From Porifericola rhodea (lineage in GTDB: Bacteria > Bacteroidota > Bacteroidia > Cytophagales > Cyclobacteriaceae): DNA of 64,000 bases. The translations under genes and the position numbers were made by a program. The notes under the pieces are model-generated. The model did no database searches. It was given only the letters and a program-made list of their open reading frames with translations, and was not told the DNA's origin. Shown one piece after another: positions 54,769-64,000 of the stretch. How positions within the stretch are numbered: the first letter of the stretch is position 1; each line of letters starts with the position of its first letter. The stretch is taken from NCBI RefSeq assembly GCF_030506305.1, contig NZ_CP119421.1, forward strand, positions 736,354 through 800,353, written 5' to 3'.

Positions 54769-56205
54769 CTATTTCGCCAGAGATTTAAAAAACTGATACA
54801 AAAGTCTTACGCCCGCCCCGGTACCATTTTTTCCTTTATAATGGTCCGGAGATTCCAGGTAAGCAGTACCCGCAATATCGAGATGTATCCAGGGATAGTC
54901 TGTAAACTGTTTTAAAAACATGCCCGCTGTAATGGCACCCGCCATACGCCCCCCAATATTTTTCAGGTCAGCAATGTCAGACTTTAGCTGATCTCGGTAC
55001 TCATCCCACAACGGAAATTCAACAAGGCGCTCATAGGTTTGGTTTCCTGCTTCTTTCAGTGCCAGCATTTGTGCTTCATCCACATTGCCCATAACAGCCG
55101 CACCTTCTTTACCCAGGCTCATAACTGCTGCACCGGTTAGTGTTGCCAAATCTATCACCAGCTCAGGCTTATACTTTTTGGCATATACCAATGCATCGGC
55201 TAGTATGAGCCGCCCTTCAGCATCTGTATTGAGCACTTCTACCGTAGTACCATCAGATATGCTGATGACATCTCCTGGCGTTATTGCGTTTCCTCCGGGG
55301 CGGTTATCAGTTGCAGGAATCAAGCCTACCAGATACAGAGGCAGTTTGCTTTTTGCTACTGCTGTAAACAGTCCGGCAACCGCCGCGGCACCACCCATAT
55401 CGGACTTCATGATCGTCATGGAACCTGAAGGCTTAAGGCTAAGACCGCCAGTATCATAAGTTACGCCTTTGCCTACCAACACATAAGGTTTTTTGTTGAT
55501 GGCATTAGCTGGTTTGTACTCCAAAACATTAAAGGTAGGAGGGTCAACACTACCCGCATTAACCGCAAGCAGGCCTCCCATCTTTAGTGCCTTTATTTTA
55601 TCCTTTCCAAGTACATCCACTTTGAAACCGGCATCTTTACCTGCCTTTTTTAATGATTTACCCAGTAATACAGCATTTAGTGCTATGGCAGGCTCATTTA
55701 CCAGGTCACGGGCATAGCAGGTACCTGCTACCACATGTTCCAGTTCTTCTAGCTCTACTTTATCCAGCTTTGGGCTACACAGATAAAGTATTTCAAGAAC
55801 TGCTCTGCTATCCTGAGTGCTTTTGTACTGATTAAACTGATATAGGGAGAGCAAGAGACCTTCCGCCACAGCCATAAGGTCGGTGGCATCTTCTTTATGG
55901 CTACTGTAAAGGTAAAGGCTGCTTAGCTTTTCGTTGCGAGCTGCCTGCGCTAGCTTATAACCTATCTTCCGAAAATGCTCCTTTTTTAGATGTCCAGATT
56001 TGGAGTGGGCTGGTGCTATCAAGTACAACATACGTTCGTACTGATTGATAGAAACCACTTCAGCATTCTCTTCCAGCTTACGCTTTACGTAAGCCTCTTC
56101 TTCCTGGTTTCGGCAGTAGCCTGAGGCATCATCTGGCTGCTGAAGTAATACGGCCAACGGCTTGTTTTTTTTTGTCTCTTTGGCCTGTTTTAGCTTTACT
56201 GACAT
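54769..56205 (-). CDS. pepA: Leucyl aminopeptidase family (M17) protein
   Basis: 478 residues. The C-terminal M17 catalytic domain shows VGKGVTYDTGGLSLKPSGSM (metal Lys/Asp), MKSDMGGAAAVAGLF, the signature NTDAEGRLILADALVYA and DLATLTGAAVMSLGKEGAAV. The N-terminal domain (about 1-165) is divergent, as usual. It removes N-terminal residues from peptides using two metal ions. It is followed 5 bases later by pdxA. Confidence 0.93.
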   Translation of the reverse strand: MSVKLKQAKETKKNKPLAVLLQQPDDASGYCRNQEEEAYVKRKLEENAEVVSINQYERMLYLIAPAHSKSGHLKKEHFRKIGYKLAQAARNEKLSSLYLYSSHKEDATDLMAVAEGLLLSLYQFNQYKSTQDSRAVLEILYLCSPKLDKVELEELEHVVAGTCYARDLVNEPAIALNAVLLGKSLKKAGKDAGFKVDVLGKDKIKALKMGGLLAVNAGSVDPPTFNVLEYKPANAINKKPYVLVGKGVTYDTGGLSLKPSGSMTIMKSDMGGAAAVAGLFTAVAKSKLPLYLVGLIPATDNRPGGNAITPGDVISISDGTTVEVLNTDAEGRLILADALVYAKKYKPELVIDLATLTGAAVMSLGKEGAAVMGNVDEAQMLALKEAGNQTYERLVEFPLWDEYRDQLKSDIADLKNIGGRMAGAITAGMFLKQFTDYPWIHLDIAGTAYLESPDHYKGKNGTGAGVRLLYQFFKSLAK

Positions 56206-56315
56206 AAAAAATCCCTTATTTTACGGCGCAATTTAACAATGCTTTTTTAATAAAGATGATTATTCAGCATCTTTCTCTCGGAGGCATTTTTTAGAACTAA
56301 ACTGATAGAAATACT

Positions 56316-57101
56316 GTGGTCAGACCGAAGAAACACCTGGGGCAACACTTTTTAAAAGATAAGAACATAGCAGCTAAGATTGTGGACGGCCTGACATTGC
56401 ACAGCGATTACCGGCAAGTGTTGGAAATAGGTCCTGGTACGGGGGTGCTTACCCAGTTTCTGGTGCAGGACGAACGTTTTACCACTTCTGTAATTGAGCT
56501 GGACAGTGAGTCTGTAGCCTACCTGCAAGAGCACTACCCCATGCTAAAGCCCCGCATTTTTTTTAAAGATTTTCTTAAAACAGATCTGGAGTCTCTGGTA
56601 CAAACTCCTTTTGCCATAATTGGAAACTTTCCGTATAACATCTCGTCTCAAATCTTCTTCAAGATTCTGGACATTAAAAATGAGGTGCCAGAGGTAGTCT
56701 GCATGCTGCAAAAAGAAGTGGCAGACCGGCTCAAATCAGGCCCCGGAAGTAAGACCTACGGTATTCTTAGTGTGCTGCTGCAAGCTTACTATGATATTGA
56801 CTATTTATTTACTGTAGAACCCGGTGTATTTAACCCTCCTCCCAAGGTACGCTCGGGGGTAATTCGTCTCCGGCGTAATGCTACCAAAGCTCTGGCCTGC
56901 GATGAAAAGCTGTTCCGCAGAGTGGTGAAACAAAGCTTTCAAACGCGCCGCAAGACCTTGCGCAACGCACTGAAACCTCTAAATTTGCCCGAAACAATTC
57001 GGCAGCTTAATACCTTAGATTTACGTGCAGAACAGTTATCAGTAAATGATTTTGTAGAACTCACGCTTAAAATAGAAGAGTCTTGGAAACAGGAGCCATA
57101 A
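56316..57101 (+). CDS. rsmA: 16S rRNA (adenine1518-N6/adenine1519-N6) dimethyltransferase
   Basis: 261 residues starting with GTG (VRPKKHLGQHFLKDKNIAAK). The SAM motif is VLEIGPGTGVLTQFL and the catalytic motif is NFPYNISSQIFFKIL. The C-terminal domain ends FVELTLKIEE. It dimethylates two adenines at the 3' end of 16S rRNA during 30S maturation. Its TAA stop overlaps the mgtE ATG by one base, indicating coupled translation. Confidence 0.95.
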   Translation: MVRPKKHLGQHFLKDKNIAAKIVDGLTLHSDYRQVLEIGPGTGVLTQFLVQDERFTTSVIELDSESVAYLQEHYPMLKPRIFFKDFLKTDLESLVQTPFAIIGNFPYNISSQIFFKILDIKNEVPEVVCMLQKEVADRLKSGPGSKTYGILSVLLQAYYDIDYLFTVEPGVFNPPPKVRSGVIRLRRNATKALACDEKLFRRVVKQSFQTRRKTLRNALKPLNLPETIRQLNTLDLRAEQLSVNDFVELTLKIEESWKQEP

Positions 57102-58456
57102 TGCATTTTGAAGTATCGCAGGAGTACCTGGAGTGGCTTAGAGAAGCCATCAGCCGGGACGAAATGCAGTCTGTCAGAGAGAGTATGCAGGATGCAAACC
57201 CTCCCGACATACTTACTGTGCTTTATGAGCTTAATACCGAAGAGTCCAAGTATGTGATCAAACTACTGGACGAGGAGCGTGCTGCCGATGTAATCATTGA
57301 AATTGAGGAAGAACAGCAAACAGCCTTTCTTAAAAATTTTCACTCCGGAGAAATTGCCCGCTTTATAGACTACCTGGACTCTGATGATGGCGCCGACATA
57401 CTTAACCGCCTACCTATACAGACCCGAGAGAAGGTCATTGACAAGATGGAAAATGCTGAGAAAGCCCGTCATGTTAAAGACCTGATCCGCTATGAAGAAG
57501 ACCATGCCGGGGGCCTTATGGCCAAAGAGCTTATTAAAGTAAATATTGACTGGACCGTACAGCAGTGTATAGAAGAAATTCGCAGGCAGGCAGAAAATGT
57601 AGAGAAAATTTACTCGGTATATGTAGTAGACAAACAAAACCATCTGATTGGTAAAGTCTCTCTAAAGAGGATTATCCTCTCTAACGATAATACCAGAGTC
57701 GCAGATATCTACGATGAAGAGGTCGTGTCTGTAGAAACTTATCTGGAAGAAGAGGAAGTTGCCGATATAATGCGCCGATACGACCTGGAAGCTATTCCGG
57801 TAGTAGATATTATGAACCGACTGGTAGGGCGAATTACCATTGATGATGTGGTAGACGTAATTACCGAAATGGCCGAGCAGGAACGTCAGATGATGTCCGG
57901 TATTTCTGAAGATGTGGAAGAACGAAGTGGCAGTGTTTGGCTACTCTCTCGGGCACGCTTACCCTGGCTGGTAATTGGTATGGTAGGTGGTCTGCTGGGT
58001 GCCCAGTTTATAGGAATCTTTGAAAAAGATATTGCCCTGGTACCTGCTATGGCCTTTTTTATTCCTCTTATTACTGCGACTGGCGGTAATGTAGGCATAC
58101 AGTCCTCTTCGCTGGTGGTACAAAGTCTCGCTAATGCTTCGGTATTTAGCGATAGCCTGGCTAAAAGGTTAGGAAAGGTATTGCTGGTAGCGATTATAAA
58201 CGGACTGGCACTGGCCGCCCTGGTTTTTGCCTTCAATCTCTTATTTGGAGAAAAACTGACCTTAGCAGCCGTCGTAGCCATCGCTCTTTTTAGTGTAGTA
58301 CTCTTAGCCTCTCTTATGGGCACCATTACCCCGCTGATTCTTGACAAACTGGGAGTCAATCCGGCACTTGCCTCCGGTCCTTTTATCACCACGGCAAACG
58401 ACCTGCTAGGGCTTGCTGTGTATTTTTCGGTAGCTCATATGCTATATGGCTTTTAG
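57101..58456 (+). CDS. mgtE: Magnesium transporter MgtE
   Basis: 451 residues from the ATG at 57101. The longer frame from 57083 is a TTG start inside rsmA. A good AGGAG lies 6 bases before the ATG. N-terminal MgtE_N helical domain (~5-125), CBS pair (~130-260; VYVVDKQNHLIGKVSLKRII, VDIMNRLVGRITIDDVVDVI), and five membrane helices (~285-451; ITATGGNVGIQSSSLVVQSL). It is a Mg2+-gated Mg2+ channel of the inner membrane. Overlap of TAATG with rsmA makes a two-gene operon. Confidence 0.94.
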   Translation: MHFEVSQEYLEWLREAISRDEMQSVRESMQDANPPDILTVLYELNTEESKYVIKLLDEERAADVIIEIEEEQQTAFLKNFHSGEIARFIDYLDSDDGADILNRLPIQTREKVIDKMENAEKARHVKDLIRYEEDHAGGLMAKELIKVNIDWTVQQCIEEIRRQAENVEKIYSVYVVDKQNHLIGKVSLKRIILSNDNTRVADIYDEEVVSVETYLEEEEVADIMRRYDLEAIPVVDIMNRLVGRITIDDVVDVITEMAEQERQMMSGISEDVEERSGSVWLLSRARLPWLVIGMVGGLLGAQFIGIFEKDIALVPAMAFFIPLITATGGNVGIQSSSLVVQSLANASVFSDSLAKRLGKVLLVAIINGLALAALVFAFNLLFGEKLTLAAVVAIALFSVVLLASLMGTITPLILDKLGVNPALASGPFITTANDLLGLAVYFSVAHMLYGF

Positions 58457-58553
58457 TGTTGCTCATCTTTAAGCAACTGCTGGTATTGTGCTACGATTGT
58501 TATAATTTTATCCGCGCATTCATTATTGTACACCCTTTATCAAATTCTTACTC

Positions 58554-59483
58554 ATGAAAACCTGCCTCATTATTGATCTAATGCACGAAAGTATTACTCC
58601 TTTACTAGAGGAGGTTGGCTGGAAGGTAGATTACCGCCCTACGATCAACAGGCAGGAAATTATCCAAAGCATTCATAAGTACGAAGGACTGATTGTCAGA
58701 AGCAAAACTGCTATTGATCAAGAGATTATTGAGAAAGCTACTAAGCTGAAATGGATAGGCCGGGCTGGTGCGGGGCTGGACCAGTTGGATGTAGCTTTGC
58801 TGGAAGAGAAAAACATTGCTGTATTAAATGCGCCGGAAGGTAACCGAGATGCTCTGGGTGAGCATGCCATCACAATACTGCTTACACTGCTTAACAAAGT
58901 ACACACCGCTGACCGGGAGGTAAGACAGGCTAAGTGGGACCGGGAAGGTAATCGTGGAGTAGAGCTTATGGGCAAAACTGTAGGAATTATTGGCTACGGC
59001 TTTATGGGGCAGGCTTTTGCGCGTCGTTTACAGGGCTTTGGCGTACAGGTGCTGGCGTACGACAAATATAAAACTGCTTATGGAGATGCGTTTGCACAAG
59101 AGGCCAGCTTGGCTCAAATATTTGAACAGGCTGATATTTTAAGCTTGCACGTTCCCCTTACTGATGAAACTCACTTTATGATTACTCACGAGTTTCTTCA
59201 GAATTTTAAAAAAGATATATTTTTTCTTAACACTGCCCGTGGTAAAAATGTTAGCTTAAAAACTTTAAGCGAGGCTTTGGCATCAGGTAAACTAAAAGGC
59301 GCGGCATTAGACGTGCTGGAAAATGAAAAAATAGGCAAACTTACTACTGATCAACAGTACTATTTTGATCAACTGATAAACTCAGATAGAGTGGTCTTTA
59401 CACCGCATGTGGGAGGGTGGACTTTTGAATCATATGAGAAGATCAATCAGACTTTGGTAAGCAAAATCAAAGCATTGGACTGA
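58554..59483 (+). CDS. D-2-hydroxyacid dehydrogenase (phosphoglycerate dehydrogenase-like)
   Basis: 309 residues. The catalytic domain opens CLIIDLMHESITPLLEEVGW. The NAD-binding Rossmann motif is VGIIGYGFMGQAFARRLQGF (~139-158). The active-site residues Arg (LNTARGKNVSL), Glu (VLENEK) and His (FTPHVGGWTFES) are present. It matches the short SerA-like group but lacks an ACT domain. The substrate could be 3-phosphoglycerate or another 2-hydroxyacid. No serine-pathway genes are adjacent. Confidence 0.87.
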   Translation: MKTCLIIDLMHESITPLLEEVGWKVDYRPTINRQEIIQSIHKYEGLIVRSKTAIDQEIIEKATKLKWIGRAGAGLDQLDVALLEEKNIAVLNAPEGNRDALGEHAITILLTLLNKVHTADREVRQAKWDREGNRGVELMGKTVGIIGYGFMGQAFARRLQGFGVQVLAYDKYKTAYGDAFAQEASLAQIFEQADILSLHVPLTDETHFMITHEFLQNFKKDIFFLNTARGKNVSLKTLSEALASGKLKGAALDVLENEKIGKLTTDQQYYFDQLINSDRVVFTPHVGGWTFESYEKINQTLVSKIKALD

Positions 59484-59571
59484 GATATGTAGCATGTGAT
59501 TTTTGCCTGCATTTCAAAACTGAATTCCTGAGCCCGGATGTTAAATTGCAAGCTAATTGGTTGGCACCAGT

Positions 59572-60414
59572 ATGAAACAGTCAGGATTTTTCAAGCAAAT
59601 ATCAGAAAGATACAGATCGCTCATAGAGCGCCCTGTTACTATATCGCTGCTGGTGCTGTTGGTATTGGCTGTGCCAGTACTTTGGCTTAGCTATGGGTAT
59701 TACCAGAGCGAATTCCATAACTTCTGGGGACAGGTACTGGCAGAGGCCCACGGAATGCTTTTTGATATTGCCGTGATCGGTATTTTAATTTACTGGCTTA
59801 ATGAAAGAGGACAAAAAAGCCAGGCTATCCGTACCTACAAAGACGAAATTGAGGATTTCCGTACCTGGAAATCAGAAGAGGCGGCTTTTCGTACAGTGGG
59901 TAATATCAAGAGGCTTAACAGAGAGAAAATTTACAGCATCAATCTGGTAGAGTGCTACCTTACCCGTACCAACCTTAGCCATGTCATCCTTAAAGAGGCA
60001 AATCTCAACAATGCCAATGTTACCTACGCCAATCTGGTACAGTGTAATCTGGAAGCTGCTCGCCTGAACCAGACCAACTTTGATGGTTCCAGCCTAAATC
60101 AGGCTATTCTTACTCATGCTTATGCGAGTGGCTCATCTTTTAAAAACGCTTACCTAATTAAGGCTAATCTGCAATCTGCTTTCTTAATTAAGTCAGACTT
60201 TGAAAATGCTTTTATGATGGAAGCAGACCTAAAAGGTGCGTATGTGGTAGGTGCCAGTTTCAAAAACGCCAACCTATACAAAGCCGACCTAAGGGGAGTA
60301 GATGGCCTGACACTTGAGCAGCTTACAGAAGCTAAAACGCTGCATCAGGCTAAACTAGATGATGGCCTTATGGCGCAAATAAGCGAGCAGCACGGCGAAC
60401 TACTTCTGCGTTAA
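59572..60414 (+). CDS. Pentapeptide-repeat membrane protein
   Basis: 280 residues from the ATG at 59572. Two membrane helices are near 20-42 and 60-78 (VTISLLVLLVLAVPVLWLSY; MLFDIAVIGILIYWL). From ~115 to ~245 runs a pentapeptide-repeat right-handed beta-helix (LKEANLNNANVTYANLVQCN, NAYLIKANLQSAFLIKSDFE, MEADLKGAYVVGASFKNANL). Family members act as scaffolds or regulators at membranes. Here the function is unknown. It ends 4 bases before the stop of the convergent DUF5107/TPR gene. Confidence 0.85.
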   Translation: MKQSGFFKQISERYRSLIERPVTISLLVLLVLAVPVLWLSYGYYQSEFHNFWGQVLAEAHGMLFDIAVIGILIYWLNERGQKSQAIRTYKDEIEDFRTWKSEEAAFRTVGNIKRLNREKIYSINLVECYLTRTNLSHVILKEANLNNANVTYANLVQCNLEAARLNQTNFDGSSLNQAILTHAYASGSSFKNAYLIKANLQSAFLIKSDFENAFMMEADLKGAYVVGASFKNANLYKADLRGVDGLTLEQLTEAKTLHQAKLDDGLMAQISEQHGELLLR

Positions 60415-60418
60415 CCTT

Positions 60419-63400
60419 TTACTTTCTCAGCACTTGCATAATGTCCTTTTGAAGTTGGTAATCTCCTTCTTTCATTTCAGCTTCTGCTTTTTTTTGCGCA
60501 TTTGTATTATTTTCCCACACCCCTAATACCCACTGAGCATGAGGAGTAGTGGCACTTTGTAGTTTTCTTAATACCTCATCCAGTTGATTCTGCCCACCGG
60601 CTCTATGCAGCGCTTCCAGCACCAATATTGAATTTATATTTGGTTTAATATCTTGACCTTCAAAATCTCTAATCAATCTTTGGAGTGCCTCTTTAGATTT
60701 TTCTGGCTTACCAACTTTGTGATAAAGGTGCGACAGAAGTAAATACTGTTTAGTATTGTCTGGCTGATAGGGCTTACCTACTCCCAGATTTTCGGGCCAA
60801 AGCAGTGAGGCTTCTACCGCTTCAATAGCTTGGGTATATCTCTTTTTTTCTACCTGCTGTAGGGCAACATAAAGATGAGCTTTTTCATAAATCGCTCTTC
60901 CTTCAGAAGCTCCCTCGTAAGGCAATACATTAAGTTGAGCTAGCAGTTTGGTGCTGGCAGTATATTGCTCAGTGTTTAATAGCGCCTGGGCATAATCCAT
61001 TCCTATAACGTAATTATCCGGAAACTTACGATATGCCTGCTTTGCTATTGCCAAAGCTTTTTTATGCTGCTCTCCCTGATTCAGATACTGAAACAACTGG
61101 TGCCAGCTATTCCAGAGCTTATCATTCTGGGCTATGGCTTTTCTCAGATCATTTTCCTGATCAACACCTTCCAACTCATGTAGTAAGACAGCCCTACTTA
61201 AATAGAAAGGGGCAAAACCTGCCTGCTCTCCTACTGCCCTGAAAAGCTCTGCTGATTTCTCTTTTTGGTTTTTTGCCCAATAATTTAAAGCCAGATAGTA
61301 GTTTAGCTTCCAGTGTGGTTGCTGACCAGCAGCCCACTTTAGTGCTATAAGGCTCTCAGAGCGATAAGGGGCTACCATATCTGCCTCCTGACTTATGGCA
61401 CTTTCTAAAAACTTACTGCTTTGGATTTCATCTTCACGATGCAGGTAAGCAAGCCATATGCTAATTAGTGCCTGAGCAGGCCCCTCCTGAAGTACCGCAA
61501 TAGCCTCTTCTTCTCGTTGCATCTTCAAATAAGTAGAAGCAGTTTCCAGATAGCTTTGCTCCGGGAACTCACTGCGGATACCTGCTTTAAAAATCTGTAG
61601 ATTTTCATTAGTAGTGTGAAGCAGGTACTGCTCAAATTTGGCAAAATGGTTTAGAGGGTCCAGGTCTAGAATTCGGGAAATTACTTTTTCGGCTTCGTTC
61701 GTTTGCTCAGACTTACGATAAGCTACCGCCAGTGCCTGTAGCGCATTTATATTATAAGTATTATAATCAAGTGCCAGCTGAGCATAGTGTTTTGCCAGAG
61801 ACCAGTCTTCTACTTGCAGATAAATTTCTGCCATTTGTGTATATGCAGCGGAGCGGTACTCCATAGAGCGAGCTGCCCAGCCTAGAGTTTCAAGAGCGTT
61901 AAACTGATCACCTAATTTCTGATAGATAATGCCCGCCAGGTAGTTGGCATCAAAGTCATAAGTATCTGCTTTCAAAACAAAGTTGACCTGCTCTAGAGCC
62001 TGCTCATACAGTGCATATTTGTAATATATTTTTGCAAGCGAAAGGCGAGCTGCCATTAATGCTGGTTCCTTTTTAAGCGCAGCTTCCAGCTTCTCTTTTG
62101 CCGAAACATAGTTTCTATTTTTGACCATTTCCTGTCCTTCTGCCAGCAAACGCATAGCTTCAGTAGGCTGAGGTAGATCTGAGCTTTCAAAAGGCCTTTT
62201 TAGCTTTTGAGCCTCTTCTACTTCCGTTGAATAGATGAGTTCGTCTCCGAGATTAATTTTTAGCTTTTTATACCCTTCCTTCAGGCTTAACTCATGTTGG
62301 TATACTTCTGTAGGCTGTAAAGTTATTAAGTGCTGGTAAACTGGTTCATCATCTACCAAAAGCTTCAGGCTATCGTTTACATGACGAAAGGCATTAAAGC
62401 CCAGTTTCAGTTTTCCATTGTTCTGCTTCAGGTGTACAGCTCCTGATGGTGATACCTCACTAATACCGCCAATCTCTTTTACCGGAAACCAAAGCTCCTC
62501 CCACTTATCGCTAACATAAGGCCCAAAGTCTACTTCACTTATAGGGTTGTTAGATGCGGCAGGTGCAAACTGATTTAAGAGTCGCCCAGCCTGAAATTCT
62601 ATATACTGCCCATCGGTATCCGTAAGCAGGTCTTCCCAAATACCACCTGAACGAGAAAGTGCCCAGATCCAGAGTTTCTGACCTGGCATCTCATTATGCA
62701 GTGACCAATGTCCAAAACCAAAATTTTTGTTGTGCCAGTACCCTCCAAAAAAATCGTGATACTGACCCACAATATGATATGATTTATTGCTGCCAAAATT
62801 ATTTTCCTGATAAAGAGAAAGCTTTCTTCCTTCAGTATCTATAGGCCAGGGGTGCACATCTCCCGAATGTCCCAGATATGCATTACCCGGATAAAATAGT
62901 TCCAGATCTGATGAGGCAAGGGCAGCGGCGGTCATCCAGTTGTAGTAAGCCTGATGCTCAGGGGTAGGATTATACCATAAAGTCTCCGTTTTGAAGTATG
63001 CTTTGTCTGCTGGGAGAATAATTTTAACTCTCCACTGGGTACGAGAGGGTAAATCAATACTACCCACCGTGCAGCTAACACTACCATCTGCGTGCTCTTC
63101 CATATGGTAATCTACTGCCGATGCAGTAGACGGCGCATGACCAATAATGCCAAAATTAAACTCAATACCTCCTGAAGTCCAGGGTCCACGCATAGCGATG
63201 TTTCTGAACTTCATCACTTCATTCCTGTAAATAAATTCCTCTCCACTGCCCTTTTCTATTGCTCCCCAGATTTTACCCCCTGCTTGGGGTAGTAGTTGTA
63301 CTTTGATATACTCATTTTCTAAAGTAATCACCTTCCATTCCTTATCTTCCCCTTCGTTGCTATAGCCAGTATATTGGTGGTACGGATATATTTTAGGGTT

Positions 63401-63586
63401 AAAAGCCAGAGAAGGTAGTGGGTTGGGCGTAGAGTAGTCATATGTTTTTATCATGACCTCCTCTTCGCTAATACTAGCCGTTTGGGCTTTAAGGCTAACT
63501 ACCTGAGCCAATAACAGACTAAGAGTGAGGTAGGTAAATCTACAGATTTTCCCAGAGAATGGATAAAAACACATACTGAGTAGCAT
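60419..63586 (-). CDS. DUF5107 domain protein with long TPR solenoid
   Basis: 1055 residues. A signal peptide ends near SLKAQ (an ATG at 63574 would give a slightly shorter leader). The N-terminal DUF5107 domain (~45-390) contains PLPSLAFNPKIYPYHQYTGY, EYIKVQLLPQAGGKIWGAIE, AMRGPWTSGGIEFNFGIIGH and HNEMPGQKLWIWALSRSG. From ~470 to ~1050 TPR repeats follow (PTEAMRLLAEGQEMVKNRNY, ALAVAYRKSEQTNEAEKVIS, IGMDYAQALLNTEQYTASTK). DUF5107-TPR proteins are exported or periplasmic in Bacteroidota and thought to handle carbohydrates, since the N-terminus resembles aldose-mutarotase-like folds. Exact substrate unknown. Confidence 0.88.
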   Translation of the reverse strand: MLLSMCFYPFSGKICRFTYLTLSLLLAQVVSLKAQTASISEEEVMIKTYDYSTPNPLPSLAFNPKIYPYHQYTGYSNEGEDKEWKVITLENEYIKVQLLPQAGGKIWGAIEKGSGEEFIYRNEVMKFRNIAMRGPWTSGGIEFNFGIIGHAPSTASAVDYHMEEHADGSVSCTVGSIDLPSRTQWRVKIILPADKAYFKTETLWYNPTPEHQAYYNWMTAAALASSDLELFYPGNAYLGHSGDVHPWPIDTEGRKLSLYQENNFGSNKSYHIVGQYHDFFGGYWHNKNFGFGHWSLHNEMPGQKLWIWALSRSGGIWEDLLTDTDGQYIEFQAGRLLNQFAPAASNNPISEVDFGPYVSDKWEELWFPVKEIGGISEVSPSGAVHLKQNNGKLKLGFNAFRHVNDSLKLLVDDEPVYQHLITLQPTEVYQHELSLKEGYKKLKINLGDELIYSTEVEEAQKLKRPFESSDLPQPTEAMRLLAEGQEMVKNRNYVSAKEKLEAALKKEPALMAARLSLAKIYYKYALYEQALEQVNFVLKADTYDFDANYLAGIIYQKLGDQFNALETLGWAARSMEYRSAAYTQMAEIYLQVEDWSLAKHYAQLALDYNTYNINALQALAVAYRKSEQTNEAEKVISRILDLDPLNHFAKFEQYLLHTTNENLQIFKAGIRSEFPEQSYLETASTYLKMQREEEAIAVLQEGPAQALISIWLAYLHREDEIQSSKFLESAISQEADMVAPYRSESLIALKWAAGQQPHWKLNYYLALNYWAKNQKEKSAELFRAVGEQAGFAPFYLSRAVLLHELEGVDQENDLRKAIAQNDKLWNSWHQLFQYLNQGEQHKKALAIAKQAYRKFPDNYVIGMDYAQALLNTEQYTASTKLLAQLNVLPYEGASEGRAIYEKAHLYVALQQVEKKRYTQAIEAVEASLLWPENLGVGKPYQPDNTKQYLLLSHLYHKVGKPEKSKEALQRLIRDFEGQDIKPNINSILVLEALHRAGGQNQLDEVLRKLQSATTPHAQWVLGVWENNTNAQKKAEAEMKEGDYQLQKDIMQVLRK

Positions 63587-63650
63587 TATAAGTATTTGTA
63601 TATCAATTTGTTGGAAAGGATCAGACTAGAGTGTCTGATAGTAAAATATT

Positions 63651-64000
63651 TTAATCTAGCCGAGCGTTTATGACAGTAACATTATCCCAGATTGCCTGAT
63701 TTGCTTTGATAAAACGTTGGTGAGCGGGATGCTCAAAGTATATCTTGATATCTTCTTCAGAAGAAAAGGTACTGTAGTGCAGCACATCAAAGTCAGCAGT
63801 ACTTTCATAATCTACCGGAAAGGTGCTTCCTGCACGATAAGAAAGAATCTGTGGAATAGAGTCGCTAAGTGCTTCAAAATACCGCATATGTTGATTTATG
63901 GCTTCTTTGGTAGCCCCTTCCTTAAATTTAAAAGCTACAATCCGCTGAATGGCAGGTTCCTCTTCCTCCATAGCGGGAGTAACTTTGGGGTTAGATTCTA
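63651..64000 (-). CDS. Dabb (stress-responsive A/B barrel) protein, N-terminus cut by the window edge
   Basis: The frame is open through an internal ATG at 63971 to the window end, with nine more residues (…ESNPKVTPA) upstream, so the true start lies outside. The Dabb domain spans IVAFKFKEGATKEAINQHMR, FEALSDSIPQILSYRAG, FDVLHYSTFSSEEDIKIYFE and HPAHQRFIKANQAIWDNV. Dabb proteins are small ferredoxin-like dimers of varied or unknown function. The acidic Pro/Glu-rich linker before the domain suggests an exported or lipoprotein form, which cannot be verified here. Confidence 0.82.
   Translation of the reverse strand, partial: ESNPKVTPAMEEEEPAIQRIVAFKFKEGATKEAINQHMRYFEALSDSIPQILSYRAGSTFPVDYESTADFDVLHYSTFSSEEDIKIYFEHPAHQRFIKANQAIWDNVTVINARLD

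Overview
The window is chromosomal DNA from a Bacteroidota bacterium, most likely a free-living aerobic member of the Cytophagales. The sequence evidence is a conserved ubiE–porT gene pair and a PorE-like protein (type IX secretion), the alternative Bacteroidota GlmU-family protein next to glmS, the folP–dacA pair, a DoxX/BT_3928-type protein, several Bacteroidota-typical DUF families (DUF2911, DUF5107, DUF4202, DUF7009), mostly absent Shine-Dalgarno sequences and several TAnnTTTG -7 promoter elements. I see no tRNA, rRNA, CRISPR array or complete insertion sequence.

Layout. 1-9.3 kb: a truncated PIG-L deacetylase gene, two small unknown genes, a DUF1080 lipoprotein, a NagB/PIG-L fusion enzyme, a glyoxalase-fold protein, a fatty acid desaturase, an ECF sigma factor and an M23 peptidase lipoprotein. 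9.4-13.9 kb: a methyltransferase, GlmU-like protein and GlmS. 13.9-16.5 kb is an accessory island: a frameshifted XRE regulator, a YwqK-type lipoprotein directly behind an orphan Rhs C-terminal fragment, and AT-rich debris with an orphan terminator. 16.5-31.5 kb is mostly housekeeping: DUF2911, MurB, diadenylate cyclase, FolP, DoxX, AroK, a FadL-like porin, a Ser/Arg-rich lipoprotein, ProS, NfeD, flotillin, a WG-repeat protein and a DUF2383 protein. 32-37.9 kb: PorE-like, UbiE and PorT, then photolyase, DUF2256 and DUF7009.

37.9-53.7 kb is a compact nitrate-assimilation locus and the most interesting part of the window. It holds a siroheme synthase fused to DUF4202, NirB, NirD, a NarX-like sensor kinase, a NarL-like regulator, MobA, an outer-membrane alginate-export-type porin, a NarK-type nitrate transporter, a 1171-residue assimilatory nitrate reductase fused to its own FAD/BFD reductase module, and a protein in which a degenerate nitrite/sulfite-reductase-like body carries a C-terminal rubredoxin. 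The nirB and porin promoters share a 27-bp block (26 identical positions) with two tandem TTACGTA/TTACGTAA units. A third unit precedes the sensor kinase. I infer a common regulon operator. The genes together cover nitrate uptake, reduction to nitrite, reduction to ammonium, siroheme and molybdenum cofactor supply, and nitrate sensing.

53.7-64 kb returns to general functions: PdxA, PepA, RsmA, MgtE, a D-2-hydroxyacid dehydrogenase, a pentapeptide-repeat membrane protein, a large DUF5107/TPR protein and a Dabb-domain protein cut by the window edge.
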